A stretch of DNA of 18,666 nucleotides from Pseudomonadota bacterium (GCA_023432855.1 JAEZEZ010000073.1:1-18666); one strand, 5' to 3'. Positions 8,643 to 16,582 are shown, counted from the stretch's first letter. Notes: generated by a model not told the origin, from the sequence alone. Numbers and translations are program-made.

Positions 8643-9146
8643 TCAGAAGTCGCCGCGCTCGTGCAGGTACCGCTGGGCCTCGTCGCGGGTGATCCCGTCT
8701 TCCTGGGCGCCCTGGAGCGGGTGCTCATGGTTCTCGATCACTTTCACGAACGGCCGCATCCGGTCGTTCTGGGGCGCGATGGCGACCTTCAGGTTCACGG
8801 TGTTCGGATAACCCGGCAGGGCGTTGGCCAGCCAGCCGTAGAAGACGCCCATGCGCGAGGCGTCGATCTCCAGATAGACGGTCCGGTAGCTGTTGTAGTT
8901 CTGGCGGCTGACGGCCACCCACACGCCGAACTCGAGCGCCTCGCCCGGCGAGTCCTTGATCGGGACCTGCAGCCGCGTGCGGATCAGGAAGTGCTCGTCC
9001 TTGTAGCGGCACAGGTCCGGGCCCATGCGGAAGTCGCGCTCGCGCTCTTCCGGCGTGGCGGACTTCCAGAAGGCGGGACCCTCGAAGGCGTAGATCGGCA
9101 GCTCTTCGTGGACGCGGCCGCAGACGGGGCAGGGGGACTGGCTCAT
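8643..9146 (-). CDS. DUF2199-family protein, copy 1
   Basis: This 167-residue cytoplasmic protein of unknown function begins with a CPVCGRVH knuckle (Cys6, Cys9), typical of DUF2199, and contains the family's later segments (FLIRTRLQVPIKDSPGEALEFGVWVAVS and HEHPLQGAQEDGITRDEA). It is related along its whole length to the next gene on the same strand (9181-9672), so the two are a tandem duplication with clear divergence. The ATG at 9146 lacks a ribosome site, but CGCTAGGG (complement of 9157-9164) lies about 10 bases upstream and resembles a -10 element, so a leaderless transcript is possible. Confidence 0.85.
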   Translation of the reverse strand: MSQSPCPVCGRVHEELPIYAFEGPAFWKSATPEERERDFRMGPDLCRYKDEHFLIRTRLQVPIKDSPGEALEFGVWVAVSRQNYNSYRTVYLEIDASRMGVFYGWLANALPGYPNTVNLKVAIAPQNDRMRPFVKVIENHEHPLQGAQEDGITRDEAQRYLHERGDF

Positions 9147-9180
9147 GATTCCGGGACCCTAGCGTCTCGTCGCGGCAAAG

Positions 9181-9672
9181 CTAGAGGCCGCCGTGCGCAT
9201 GCAGCCAGGTCATCGCGTCGGCGGCGGCGATGCCCCCGCGCTGCTGCGCCGCCAGCGGATGCTCGGTGGGCTCCAGAACGATGCGCGGCGCCTCGCGGCG
9301 GCGGAAGTCGAGCGCCGCCTTCAGGTCCATGGTGTCCGGGTAGCCGTCGAAGGCGCTGGCGACGAAGCCGTACGCCTCGTCGGGTAGTCGGCCCTGACCG
9401 GCGAGGGCCCGTTCCACCTGCGCGAAGTCCTCGGGCCCGACGCTGATCCACAGGCCGAGATCGAACCAGGCGCCCTCATGGTCGCGCACAGGCAGGGCCA
9501 GCACGCCGCGGATGAACCAGGCCTTGTCGTCGAAGGCGGCGAGGTCGCCGGACAGCGTCCAGCGGTCGCGGCGTTCCGGCGGCGTCGCCATCATCTGGGT
9601 CGGGGCTTCGTAGTCGGCCGAGGGCAGGGGGTCGTGCGACTGGCCGCACACGGGACATGGGGGGAGGCTCAT
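9181..9672 (-). CDS. DUF2199-family protein, copy 2
   Basis: This 163-residue paralogue of the downstream gene has CPVCGQSH at the N-terminus, then FIRGVLALPVRDHEGAWFDLGLWISV, FDGYPDTMDLKAALDFR and the family ending PTEHPLAAQQRGGIAAADAM. Function is unknown, and a zinc site formed by the N-terminal cysteines is plausible but not shown. The start at 9672 is chosen because the protein then begins MSLPPCPVCG, parallel to copy 1 (MSQSPCPVCG); upstream codons give no family similarity. No ribosome site is seen. GCTATG (complement of 9681-9686) is 8 bases upstream, again suggesting a leaderless mRNA. It is divergent from the hydrolase gene at 9823. Confidence 0.85.
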   Translation of the reverse strand: MSLPPCPVCGQSHDPLPSADYEAPTQMMATPPERRDRWTLSGDLAAFDDKAWFIRGVLALPVRDHEGAWFDLGLWISVGPEDFAQVERALAGQGRLPDEAYGFVASAFDGYPDTMDLKAALDFRRREAPRIVLEPTEHPLAAQQRGGIAAADAMTWLHAHGGL

Positions 9673-9740
9673 GCGAGGGGCATAGCGCCGCGCGCCCCGG
9701 TGGGGAACCGGCAACTTGCCTCAGGGCGCCGGGGATTCCA

Positions 9741-9760
9741 TGCGCCGGCGCACCTATACA
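9741..9760 (+). promoter_or_regulatory. Possible promoter/operator of the metallohydrolase gene
   Basis: A perfect 12-base palindrome TGCGCCGGCGCA (9741-9752) is followed at once by a -10-like TATACA (9755-9760), within the divergent gap between copy 2 of DUF2199 and the hydrolase. No good -35 is seen at the right spacing. GC-rich palindromes arise easily in such DNA, so this is tentative. Confidence 0.25.
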
Positions 9761-9822
9761 AAGCTTAACTGGCAAGGCTTCGCGGCCGCTGTCTCAATCC
9801 CGCGCGAACGGAGATTCACGCG

Positions 9823-10998
9823 ATGCCTATTCCCCTTCGCCTGGTCGCAGCCCTGGCGGCCGCGGGCCTGCTCGCCCAACCGGCGGCGGCTCATGAACCC
9901 GAGGCCGGAGCGGCCGTCGCCGCGGCGGGCCTCGCCCAGGCGCCGGGCGAGGGGCCGCGCCCGGCGGACGGATACTTCGAGGTGCTGGAGCCCGTGTCGG
10001 AGGGCGTCTGGGTGATCCGCCAGGAGAAGCCCTTCCATCTGCAGCCGATCGGCAACGTCACGATCATCGAACAGTCGGACGGGCTGGTGCTGGTGGACGG
10101 GGGCGGTTCGCCGGGATCGGCGCGACGCATCGCGGCCCTGGTGCGACGCGCCTCGCCCAAGCCGGTGAAGGCGCTGGTGCTGACCCACTGGCACGGCGAC
10201 CATTCCCTGGGCTTCGGAACCCTGAAGGCCCTGTGGCCGCAGATGCAGGTGATCGCCACGGCGACCACGCGCGACCGCCTGCGCACCTCCATGGCGAGCT
10301 ATGCCCACGGCGCGCCCGATCCGGCGAAGACAGCGGAGTTTCACGGGCGGCTGCAGGGGATGGCCGATTTCGTCGCCCAGTCGGCCGGCGATCCAGCCGC
10401 CTCGACAGCCGACCGGAAGGGATTCGCCCAGGCCGCCCGGCTCGCCGTGCAGTATCGCGCCGACACGGACGGCCTTTTCGTCGGCGACATCGACCGCACC
10501 TTCACCGACGGCCTGGTGCTGGAGGACAGCCTGCGCCCGGTGCAGGTGTTCCACCCCGGTCGCGGCAACACCGATGGGGACGCCGCCGTCTGGGTGAAGC
10601 GCGAGCGGGTCCTGGTCACGGGCGACCTGCTGGTCGCGCCCATCCCCTTCGGTTTCAACAGCTATCCGCGAGACTGGCTGCAGACGATCGACGTCCTGTT
10701 GGGCCACGACTTCGCGGTGCTGGTCCCCGGCCACGGGGCGCCGCAGCGGGATCCTTCCTATGCCGTCCGCGTGAAGCAGCTCATCGAGACCGTTCGCGCC
10801 CGTGTCGCCTCGCTGGCCGCGGCGGGCGCGACCCTGGAAGAGACCAGGGCCCGGGTCGACCTCTCCGACCAGGCGGCCCTCTTCGTCGGCGACGATCCCT
10901 GGCTGCGCCGCTGGTTCAGGAGCTACTGGGCCGATCCCTTCATCGAGGCCGCCTGGAAGGAAGCCAAGGGGATGCCGATCGAGCAGGGGCAGGGCTGA
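9823..10998 (+). CDS. Secreted metallo-beta-lactamase-fold hydrolase
   Basis: The 391-residue protein has a signal peptide (IPLRLVAALAAAGLLAQPAAA) and one MBL-fold domain. Zinc ligands are visible as THWHGDHS (His122, His124, Asp126, His127), Asp268 in VTGDLL and His304 in VPGHGAP. At the usual third zinc-1 ligand position the sequence reads GRGNTDGD, with Asn249 where many relatives have His; as I recall, this GRGNT form together with APIPFGFNSYP marks a known environmental subgroup and does not by itself mean a dead enzyme. The substrate is unknown. A role as a beta-lactamase is possible but not supported by anything specific. The start at 9823 has ACGGAGA about 8-10 bases upstream. Confidence 0.88.
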   Translation: MPIPLRLVAALAAAGLLAQPAAAHEPEAGAAVAAAGLAQAPGEGPRPADGYFEVLEPVSEGVWVIRQEKPFHLQPIGNVTIIEQSDGLVLVDGGGSPGSARRIAALVRRASPKPVKALVLTHWHGDHSLGFGTLKALWPQMQVIATATTRDRLRTSMASYAHGAPDPAKTAEFHGRLQGMADFVAQSAGDPAASTADRKGFAQAARLAVQYRADTDGLFVGDIDRTFTDGLVLEDSLRPVQVFHPGRGNTDGDAAVWVKRERVLVTGDLLVAPIPFGFNSYPRDWLQTIDVLLGHDFAVLVPGHGAPQRDPSYAVRVKQLIETVRARVASLAAAGATLEETRARVDLSDQAALFVGDDPWLRRWFRSYWADPFIEAAWKEAKGMPIEQGQG

Positions 10999-11073
10999 TC
11001 GGACCTTGCCGCCGGACGCCGCGCCCGGTCTGATGAAGGGACGAAGCGGCGAGGCCCGCAGGGAGACTGCGCC

Positions 11074-11454
11074 ATGAACTCAGTCACGGGCGGCTGCCTC
11101 TGCGGGAAGGTCCGGCTGACTGCGACCGGCGCGCCGCGCCGGGTGGGCATTTGCCATTGTCTCGACTGCCGCAAGCACCACGGGGCGGTGTTCTACGCGG
11201 CCGCAATTTTCCAGGCCGACGCCGTCGTCATCGAGGGCGAGGTGGGAGACTACGGCGGGCGCTGTTTCTGCCCGCACTGCGGCTCCTCGGTGTTCGCACG
11301 CAGCGGAGACGAGATCGAGGTCCATCTCGGCGCGCTCGACGCCCCGGGCCAGTTCGTCCCCTCCTATGAGAACTGGACCATCCGCCGAGAGGCCTGGCTT
11401 CCGCCATTTCCGCTGGAGCGCAGCTTCAGCCGCGACCGCGAGCCTGAGAGCTGA
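11074..11454 (+). CDS. GFA-family (Mss4-like) zinc protein
   Basis: This 126-residue protein is related to glutathione-dependent formaldehyde-activating enzyme (Gfa). It carries the family's zinc cysteines: GGCLCGKVR (Cys8, Cys10), CHCLDCRK (Cys27, Cys29, Cys32) and CFCPHCGS (Cys64, Cys66, Cys69). Most short GFA proteins do not have proven formaldehyde activity, so a general 'GFA family' label is safer. The start at 11074 has AGGGAGA about 8 bases upstream. It follows the hydrolase by 75 bases on the same strand and precedes an unknown gene by 73 bases. Confidence 0.88.
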   Translation: MNSVTGGCLCGKVRLTATGAPRRVGICHCLDCRKHHGAVFYAAAIFQADAVVIEGEVGDYGGRCFCPHCGSSVFARSGDEIEVHLGALDAPGQFVPSYENWTIRREAWLPPFPLERSFSRDREPES

Positions 11455-11527
11455 AGGCGGCGGTAGGGCCGGCTTGCGCGACGGACGCCGCTGAGCCACC
11501 AATCGCGCGCACGCCGCAGGAGCGACC

Positions 11528-12451
11528 ATGTCAATCCGGGACTGGCTCAGATCCGGCTCCAGACCGCCGCAGGCAGACGACAGGCGGGACGAGCTTTTTC
11601 AGGGGCTGCCCCACGGAACCGAGCGGCGCGCGGTGGCGGTGCGGGCCGCCCTGCGCGGGTTCGCTGGGCTCGACCGCATCGACAACGCGCCTTGGGCCCT
11701 GAGCGAGACGCACGGTCTGCCCATCCGCCTTCAGGCCATCCGCACCGTCTTCGTGGCCTGGTGCGAACTCCTCTACGACGGCGTGCGGCCCGGGGCGCGC
11801 CAGGAAGCCCATGCCGCGTTGAGGCCTCTGCTCGACGAGCTCGACGAGGCGTTGCCCGACTTCTATGGGCGCAACGTCATGGGCAGCGACTACGCCGTCG
11901 CCTCCTGGCAGGACAGCGTAGAGGCGGCGCGGCGGGCGGCGCGGCTGGTCGAGGCGATCGAGACGCTGGATCCGCGGCCCCTGCCGTTCGACGTCGAGCG
12001 GAGCTACGCCGAGCTGCTGGACAATCTGGTGCTCTACGGGCCCGACGGCCACGACAACAAGATCGCCTGGCGGGCGGCGCAGAAGGGCGCCATCGCCGCC
12101 GATTGCGAGGCGTTGAGGGCGGGTCGCCTGTCTGCGCGTGAGCTTGCGCTCGCGCCCCTGTGGCCCGATCCCGCATCGGCCGCGCTCGAGACGAACCTCG
12201 CCGCCACCGAGTGGCGCGCCTTCGACCACCATCTGAAGATCTGGCTGCGCGAGCGAAAGGACGGGGCGCTGGTTATGGGAAAGGACGCCGCGGCGCAGGA
12301 AGTCCGCATGGTCCGCGCCGCCAGTCTCCCGTCGGGGTTCTGGGAGGGGCGGCAGCCGACCGACGTGCTCTACGCGTTCGATTACCTGCTGCACGGCCGT
12401 CTGGACAATCCCAATTGGGGCAGCCTGACCTCGGTGCGTCTGCGACCGTGA
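11528..12451 (+). CDS. Conserved-looking hypothetical protein, 307 aa
   Basis: I do not recognise this 307-residue protein. It has no signal peptide or membrane segment, looks soluble and mainly helical, and is rich in Arg, Ala, Leu and Trp. Distinctive stretches are LYDGVRPGARQEAHAALRPLL, YGRNVMGSDYAVASWQDS, LLDNLVLYGPDGHDNKIAWR and FWEGRQPTDVLYAFDYLLHG. The start at 11528 has AGGAG about 6 bases upstream. It is convergent with msrB, with 16 bases between the stop codons. Codon use is of the CTG-rich type like its neighbours. Confidence 0.78.
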   Translation: MSIRDWLRSGSRPPQADDRRDELFQGLPHGTERRAVAVRAALRGFAGLDRIDNAPWALSETHGLPIRLQAIRTVFVAWCELLYDGVRPGARQEAHAALRPLLDELDEALPDFYGRNVMGSDYAVASWQDSVEAARRAARLVEAIETLDPRPLPFDVERSYAELLDNLVLYGPDGHDNKIAWRAAQKGAIAADCEALRAGRLSARELALAPLWPDPASAALETNLAATEWRAFDHHLKIWLRERKDGALVMGKDAAAQEVRMVRAASLPSGFWEGRQPTDVLYAFDYLLHGRLDNPNWGSLTSVRLRP

Positions 12452-12467
12452 ATGGGCCGGATTGGGC

Positions 12468-12926
12468 CTACTCGCCCCGTTCCAGCGGGTCGGGCAGGGG
12501 CTCCCCGTCCTCGACGAACTGCAGGCTGACGGAGTTGATGCAGTAGCGCAGGCCGGTGGGCGGCGGGCCGTCGGGGAAGACGTGCCCCTGATGGCTGCCG
12601 CAGCGCGCGCAGACCGTCTCGGTGCGCACCATGCCGTAGCTGGTGTCGCGGATCAGTTTCAGGTGGTCGTCATCGTACGGGGCAGTGAAGCTCGGCCAGC
12701 CGGTGCCGCTTTCGAACTTCTCGCCGCCCTTGAACAGCGGCAGGCCGCAGAGGCGGCAGCAGTAGACGCCGGGCGTCTTGTTCTCGAGCAGGGCCCCGCA
12801 GAATGGCGCCTCGGTGCCGTGCTTGAGCAGAACGTCGGCTTCCTCGCGCGCCAGGCCGGCCAAGAGCCGCCCCCGCTGTTCAGGCGAGGGCGGCGTCAGG
12901 TCGAAACCCGAGGACGAGACGGTCAC
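12468..12926 (-). CDS. msrB: Peptide-methionine (R)-S-oxide reductase
   Basis: MsrB reduces the R form of methionine sulfoxide in proteins. The 152-residue product has both zinc Cys pairs (Cys57/Cys60 in CCRLCGLPLF, Cys106/Cys109 in VCARCGSHQGHVF) and the catalytic Cys129 in RYCINSVSLQF, plus the family's FESGTGWPSF. The start is a GTG at 12926 that overlaps the TGA of the upstream S41-like gene (GTGA), so translation is probably coupled. No ATG fits: the longer open frame runs antisense-style through the neighbouring gene without family similarity. It lacks a signal peptide and should be cytoplasmic, unlike the secreted protein it is coupled to. Confidence 0.93.
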   Translation of the reverse strand: MTVSSSGFDLTPPSPEQRGRLLAGLAREEADVLLKHGTEAPFCGALLENKTPGVYCCRLCGLPLFKGGEKFESGTGWPSFTAPYDDDHLKLIRDTSYGMVRTETVCARCGSHQGHVFPDGPPPTGLRYCINSVSLQFVEDGEPLPDPLERGE

Positions 12927-14404
12927 GCCGCGGGCGCCGCCGGGGCGGCGCCGCCGCCGGCCAGGCCCTGGACGAAGGCGCGCACGGCGGCCTCGTCGGC
13001 CGGGTTGCCGGTGTAGGCCTGGGTCGGGGTGTAGCCCTGCCCCGACGGACGCGGACGATCGAGCCAGGCCTTGTTGCCGAAGCTGATCGAACCCTGGCCG
13101 GACGGCAGCGCCGCCACGGTCTCGCCGACGAAGATGGAGTCGCCGGAGGTCGGCACGCCGGCGTGGACCACGTTCGGCAGCTTCGTGAACAGGTCCATCA
13201 TGGACAGGCACTGGTTGGCGCAGAAGGCGTCGGTCAGCACGATGACGCGGCCCTGCATGGCCGACGGCGGCGTCTCGCCGGACGGCGCGCGGCTCTCGTT
13301 ACGCTGCAGCAGCGGCTGGCCGGCGGCCAGGGCGGCGTCGAACTCGGCCAGCATCTTCTCCCAGATCGGCACCTGGTAGTAGCTGAGCGGATCCTGCTGC
13401 ATGCGGGCCACGGCGTCGGCGTAGACGGCGCGGTTCATCTGCGAGACGCGGTAGGCGGCGTTACCGACCTGGGGCTGGTTGGCCAGGATGTAGTCCGGGC
13501 CCCACAGGCGGTTGGCCAGCTTGTAGCCGTTGCGGCTGTTGGGGGCGCCGTCGGCGCCGCGCATGTCGAGCACCACGACCGGAGCGCCCTGGATGGCCTG
13601 CAGCTGGCTGTCGAGCTGGGCCAGGAAGGCGTCCCAGTCGGCCTCTTCACGGAAGTGCGGCAGGCGCAGCCAGTAGCCGCCGTTCCACTGCTCCATGGTC
13701 GGGCCGCCCTGGGGCTTGCCCAGCGCCGCCGAGTAGGCCGTGCGGCGCTCGGCCTCGGGGCTCGGCTGGTAGTTCATGGTGAAGGTGCGGTTGCGCGTGC
13801 CGACCTTGAACACGCACTTCTGGGGCAGGGCGGCGGTGTAGGGATTGCCGCGGTCCCACAGCAGGAACGGCGCGGTGCGCGCGCGGTCCACCTGCTGGGT
13901 CATGTCGCCCTCGTAGCGGTCGAGACGCTCCTTGGCGATCTGGTCGGCCGGCTTGCGGTCGCAGGAGACCAGCTCGGCGCCGACCGGCGGCAGCTTGTTG
14001 TCGCCCGCGCGGCTCCAGGCCACGACGTACTTGCCCTGGCTCCAGCGGGTGGAGATGCCCGGCCAGAAGGCGGCGAAGTAGCCCGGCAGCTCGGTCACGC
14101 CGGGATGGAAGCGGATGTTCGTGTCGCGAAACCCGGTCAGGTAGTTCCGCATGATGTTTTCGTAGGCCAGCTGGCCCTGCACGCGGTCCAGTCCCTTGAG
14201 GCTGTCCTGCAGGCCCTGGTCGAGCCAGGTGCGGAAGTGCGCACTGTCCTTCTCGACGTGCGTGGCCGGGTGATTGTTGGCCAGGAAGTCGCGGGCGGCG
14301 CGCAGATCCTGTTCGGCCGCGGCGCGGAAATCCTGGGCGGCGACGGGGGCCCCCGCGAGGGCAACAGTCGCCACGGTGGCGGCGACGGCGAGCGTCCTAT
14401 TCAT
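12923..14404 (-). CDS. Secreted S41-peptidase-like protein, catalytic residues apparently replaced
   Basis: The 493-residue product has a signal peptide (MNRTLAVAATVATVALAG, ending VAAQ) and the layout of an S41 (C-terminal-processing/tricorn-type) peptidase: a helical N-terminal region, a PDZ-like middle (VGAELVSCDRKPADQIA), then the core strand GAPVVVLDMRGADGAPNSRNG and GRVIVLTDAFCANQC. Where Tsp/CtpA enzymes have the catalytic Ser, this protein has Asn397 (FCANQC). Where they have the catalytic Lys 25 residues later, it has Asp422 (PTSGDS). It may therefore be a non-enzymatic relative, or belong to a subgroup with a different mechanism. The start at 14404 has GGAGGA 8 bases upstream. Its TGA overlaps the msrB start. 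The tail is Gly/Ala/Pro-rich. Confidence 0.78.
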   Translation of the reverse strand: MNRTLAVAATVATVALAGAPVAAQDFRAAAEQDLRAARDFLANNHPATHVEKDSAHFRTWLDQGLQDSLKGLDRVQGQLAYENIMRNYLTGFRDTNIRFHPGVTELPGYFAAFWPGISTRWSQGKYVVAWSRAGDNKLPPVGAELVSCDRKPADQIAKERLDRYEGDMTQQVDRARTAPFLLWDRGNPYTAALPQKCVFKVGTRNRTFTMNYQPSPEAERRTAYSAALGKPQGGPTMEQWNGGYWLRLPHFREEADWDAFLAQLDSQLQAIQGAPVVVLDMRGADGAPNSRNGYKLANRLWGPDYILANQPQVGNAAYRVSQMNRAVYADAVARMQQDPLSYYQVPIWEKMLAEFDAALAAGQPLLQRNESRAPSGETPPSAMQGRVIVLTDAFCANQCLSMMDLFTKLPNVVHAGVPTSGDSIFVGETVAALPSGQGSISFGNKAWLDRPRPSGQGYTPTQAYTGNPADEAAVRAFVQGLAGGGAAPAAPAA

Positions 14405-14483
14405 GACGTTTGTCCTCCAGCGGGCGACAGCTAAGCCCGGAAAGCGGAGGGCGTAAACCGCCCAAGCCCGCTTCCGCAAGCCC

Positions 14484-14504
14484 TTGCACCCGAATTGCAT
14501 TGCA
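14484..14504 (+). promoter_or_regulatory. Three TTGCA repeats upstream of pccA
   Basis: TTGCA occurs at 14484-14488, 14495-14499 and 14500-14504 in the 152-base gap between the divergent S41-like gene and pccA. A repeated short motif in a divergent promoter suggests a regulator site. The propionate regulator PccR of Rhodobacter is reported, from memory, to use TTTGCAAA-type sites, which share the TTGCA core. No good -35/-10 pair is evident. Confidence 0.25.
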
Positions 14505-14556
14505 CGGTCGCGCGCCGTAAGCAGCACCCCCTACTGATGCTCCAACGGGCTGCGCG

Positions 14557-16551
14557 ATGTTCTCCAAGATATTGATTGCAAACCGCGGCGAGATTGCGGT
14601 GCGCATCCAGAAGACGGCACGGCGGATGGGGATCGCCGTCGTCCAGGTCTATTCCGAGGCCGACGCCGACAGCCTGGCCGTGGAGTTGGCCGACGAGACG
14701 GTCTTCATCGGCGCCTCGCCCGCGTCCGAGAGCTACCTCGTCCAGGACAAGATCATCGAGGCGGTGAAGAAGACCGGCGCCGAGGCGGTACACCCGGGTT
14801 TCGGCTTCCTGTCCGAGAATCCGGCCTTCGCGCGGCGCCTGCAGGCCGAGAAGATCGCCTTCATCGGCCCCAACCCCGGCGCCATCGAGGGCATGGGCGA
14901 CAAGATCGCCTCGAAGAAGCTGGCCATCGAGGCCGGCGTCTCCACGGTGCCCGGCTCCATGGACGTGATCCGCGACGCCGCCCATGCGGTCGAGATCGCC
15001 GAGGGGATCGGCTACCCGGTGATTCTCAAAGCCTCGGCAGGCGGCGGCGGCAAGGGCATCCGCATCGCCCGGACCGCCGCCGAGGTCGAGGAGGGCTTCG
15101 GCTCGGTGCAGGACGAGGCCCAGGGAGCCTTCGGGGACGACCGCATCTTCCTCGAGAAGTTCATCGAAAGCCCGCGCCATATCGAGATCCAGGTGCTGGG
15201 CGACAAGCACGGCAATGTCGTCCACCTGTTCGAGCGCGAGTGCTCGATCCAGCGCCGCAACCAGAAGGTCATCGAGGAGGCGCCGTCGCCCCTGCTCGAC
15301 GAGACGACCCGCATGGAGATGGGCGCCCAGGCCGTCGCCCTGGCCCGGGCCGTCAACTACGACAGCGCCGGCACCGTCGAGTTCGTCGCCGGCCAGGACA
15401 AAAGCTTCTACTTCCTGGAGATGAACACCCGGCTGCAGGTCGAGCATCCGGTCACCGAGCTGATCACCGGGGTCGACCTGGTCGAGCAGATGATCCGCGT
15501 CGCCGCCGGCGAGAAGCTGGCCTTCTCCCAGGACGACCTGAAGATCGACGGCTGGGCGGTGGAGAGCCGCATCTACGCCGAGGACCCCTATCGCAAGTTC
15601 CTGCCTTCGATCGGGCGCCTGGCCCGCTACGCCGCCCCGGCGGAGGGTGAATACGAGGGCGACGCCGGCGCCTACGTCGTGCGCAACGACGCCGGCGTGC
15701 GCGAGGGCGACGAGATCTCGATGTTCTACGACCCGATGATCTCCAAGCTCTGCGCCTGGGGAAAGACGCGGGAGGACGCGGTCAGCGGCATGGGCCACGC
15801 GCTCGAGGCCTTCCACATCGAGGGTCTGGGTCACAACATCCCGTTCCTCTCGGCGGTGATGGACCAGAGCCGCTTCCGCGAAGGCCGGCTGACCACCAGC
15901 TACATCGCCGACGAGTTCCCCGACGGCTTCCACGGCTGCGAACCGACGCCGTTCCAGCTCGACCTGATGACCGCCGCCGCCGTCTACGCCCAGCGCATGA
16001 TCACCGCCCGCGCCTGCGGCGGCGACGGCAAGCGCGACGACTGGACGGTGCTGGTGGGCAAGCGCGCGCGTCAGGTGCGGCTGCTGCCGACGGAGACCTG
16101 CGTCGAGATCGAACTGCCGGAAGAGGCGCGCACCCTGCGCCTCGAGGGCTGCGACTGGGTCCCCGGCCGCCCGGTGTTCCGCGGCGCGCTCGACGGCCGC
16201 GAGTTCTCGCTGCACATCAGGCCGGCGGCCCAGGGCTTCGACATCCGCCACCGCGCCGCCCACGAGCGTGTCCAGGTGCTCACGCCCCGCATGGCCGAGC
16301 TGCGCGCCCGCCTGCCGGAGAAGGCGCCGGCCGACACCTCGCGCCTGGTGGTCTCCCCCATGCCGGGCCTCGTCGTCTCGATCGACGTCACGCCGGGCCA
16401 GGAGGTGAAGGAGGGCGAGACCGTCGCCGTCATCGAGGCCATGAAGATGCAGAACATCATCAAGGCCGAGCGTGACGGCGTGGTGAAGTCCGTGGGCCCC
16501 AAGGCCGGCGACCCCGTCGCCGCCGACGAGGTGCTGGTCGAGTTCGCTTGA
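14557..16551 (+). CDS. pccA: Propionyl-CoA (acyl-CoA) carboxylase alpha subunit, biotin-containing
   Basis: PccA carboxylates its own biotin using ATP and bicarbonate and passes the carboxyl group to PccB. The 664-residue product contains the biotin carboxylase domain (MFSKILIANRGEIAVRIQKTA at the start; ATP-grasp glycine loop KASAGGGGKGIRIA; ECSIQRRNQKVIEEAPS; EMNTRLQVEHPVTE), a BT-type linker domain (about 480-590), and a C-terminal biotin carrier domain with biotinyl-Lys630 in IEAMKMQNII. Length and BT domain favour propionyl-CoA carboxylase over the 450-residue AccC. Methylcrotonyl-CoA carboxylase is less likely given the matching pccB in the same window. The ribosome site is weak (AACGGG). 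Leu is mostly CTG, in contrast to the start of pccB. Confidence 0.93.
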   Translation: MFSKILIANRGEIAVRIQKTARRMGIAVVQVYSEADADSLAVELADETVFIGASPASESYLVQDKIIEAVKKTGAEAVHPGFGFLSENPAFARRLQAEKIAFIGPNPGAIEGMGDKIASKKLAIEAGVSTVPGSMDVIRDAAHAVEIAEGIGYPVILKASAGGGGKGIRIARTAAEVEEGFGSVQDEAQGAFGDDRIFLEKFIESPRHIEIQVLGDKHGNVVHLFERECSIQRRNQKVIEEAPSPLLDETTRMEMGAQAVALARAVNYDSAGTVEFVAGQDKSFYFLEMNTRLQVEHPVTELITGVDLVEQMIRVAAGEKLAFSQDDLKIDGWAVESRIYAEDPYRKFLPSIGRLARYAAPAEGEYEGDAGAYVVRNDAGVREGDEISMFYDPMISKLCAWGKTREDAVSGMGHALEAFHIEGLGHNIPFLSAVMDQSRFREGRLTTSYIADEFPDGFHGCEPTPFQLDLMTAAAVYAQRMITARACGGDGKRDDWTVLVGKRARQVRLLPTETCVEIELPEEARTLRLEGCDWVPGRPVFRGALDGREFSLHIRPAAQGFDIRHRAAHERVQVLTPRMAELRARLPEKAPADTSRLVVSPMPGLVVSIDVTPGQEVKEGETVAVIEAMKMQNIIKAERDGVVKSVGPKAGDPVAADEVLVEFA

Positions 16552-16582
16552 ACCGCGTCCGCAATCAGGGTGTTCTGAGCCC

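Noticed and set aside
8661..9446. 261-residue plus-strand open frame opposite the DUF2199 genes
   Set aside because: It covers parts of two real minus-strand genes and shows no domain; the C-terminal half is Arg/Pro-rich shadow.
9823..10998. Antibiotic-resistance (class B3 beta-lactamase) call for the MBL-fold protein
   Set aside because: The fold and signal peptide fit, but the Asn at a zinc-ligand position and the PIPFGFNSYP segment point to another hydrolase subgroup, and nothing specific supports beta-lactam hydrolysis.
13163..14434. 423-residue plus-strand open frame
   Set aside because: It is antisense to the S41-like gene, which has a signal peptide, a ribosome site and a recognisable fold. 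The plus-strand product is Val/Ala/His-rich shadow sequence.
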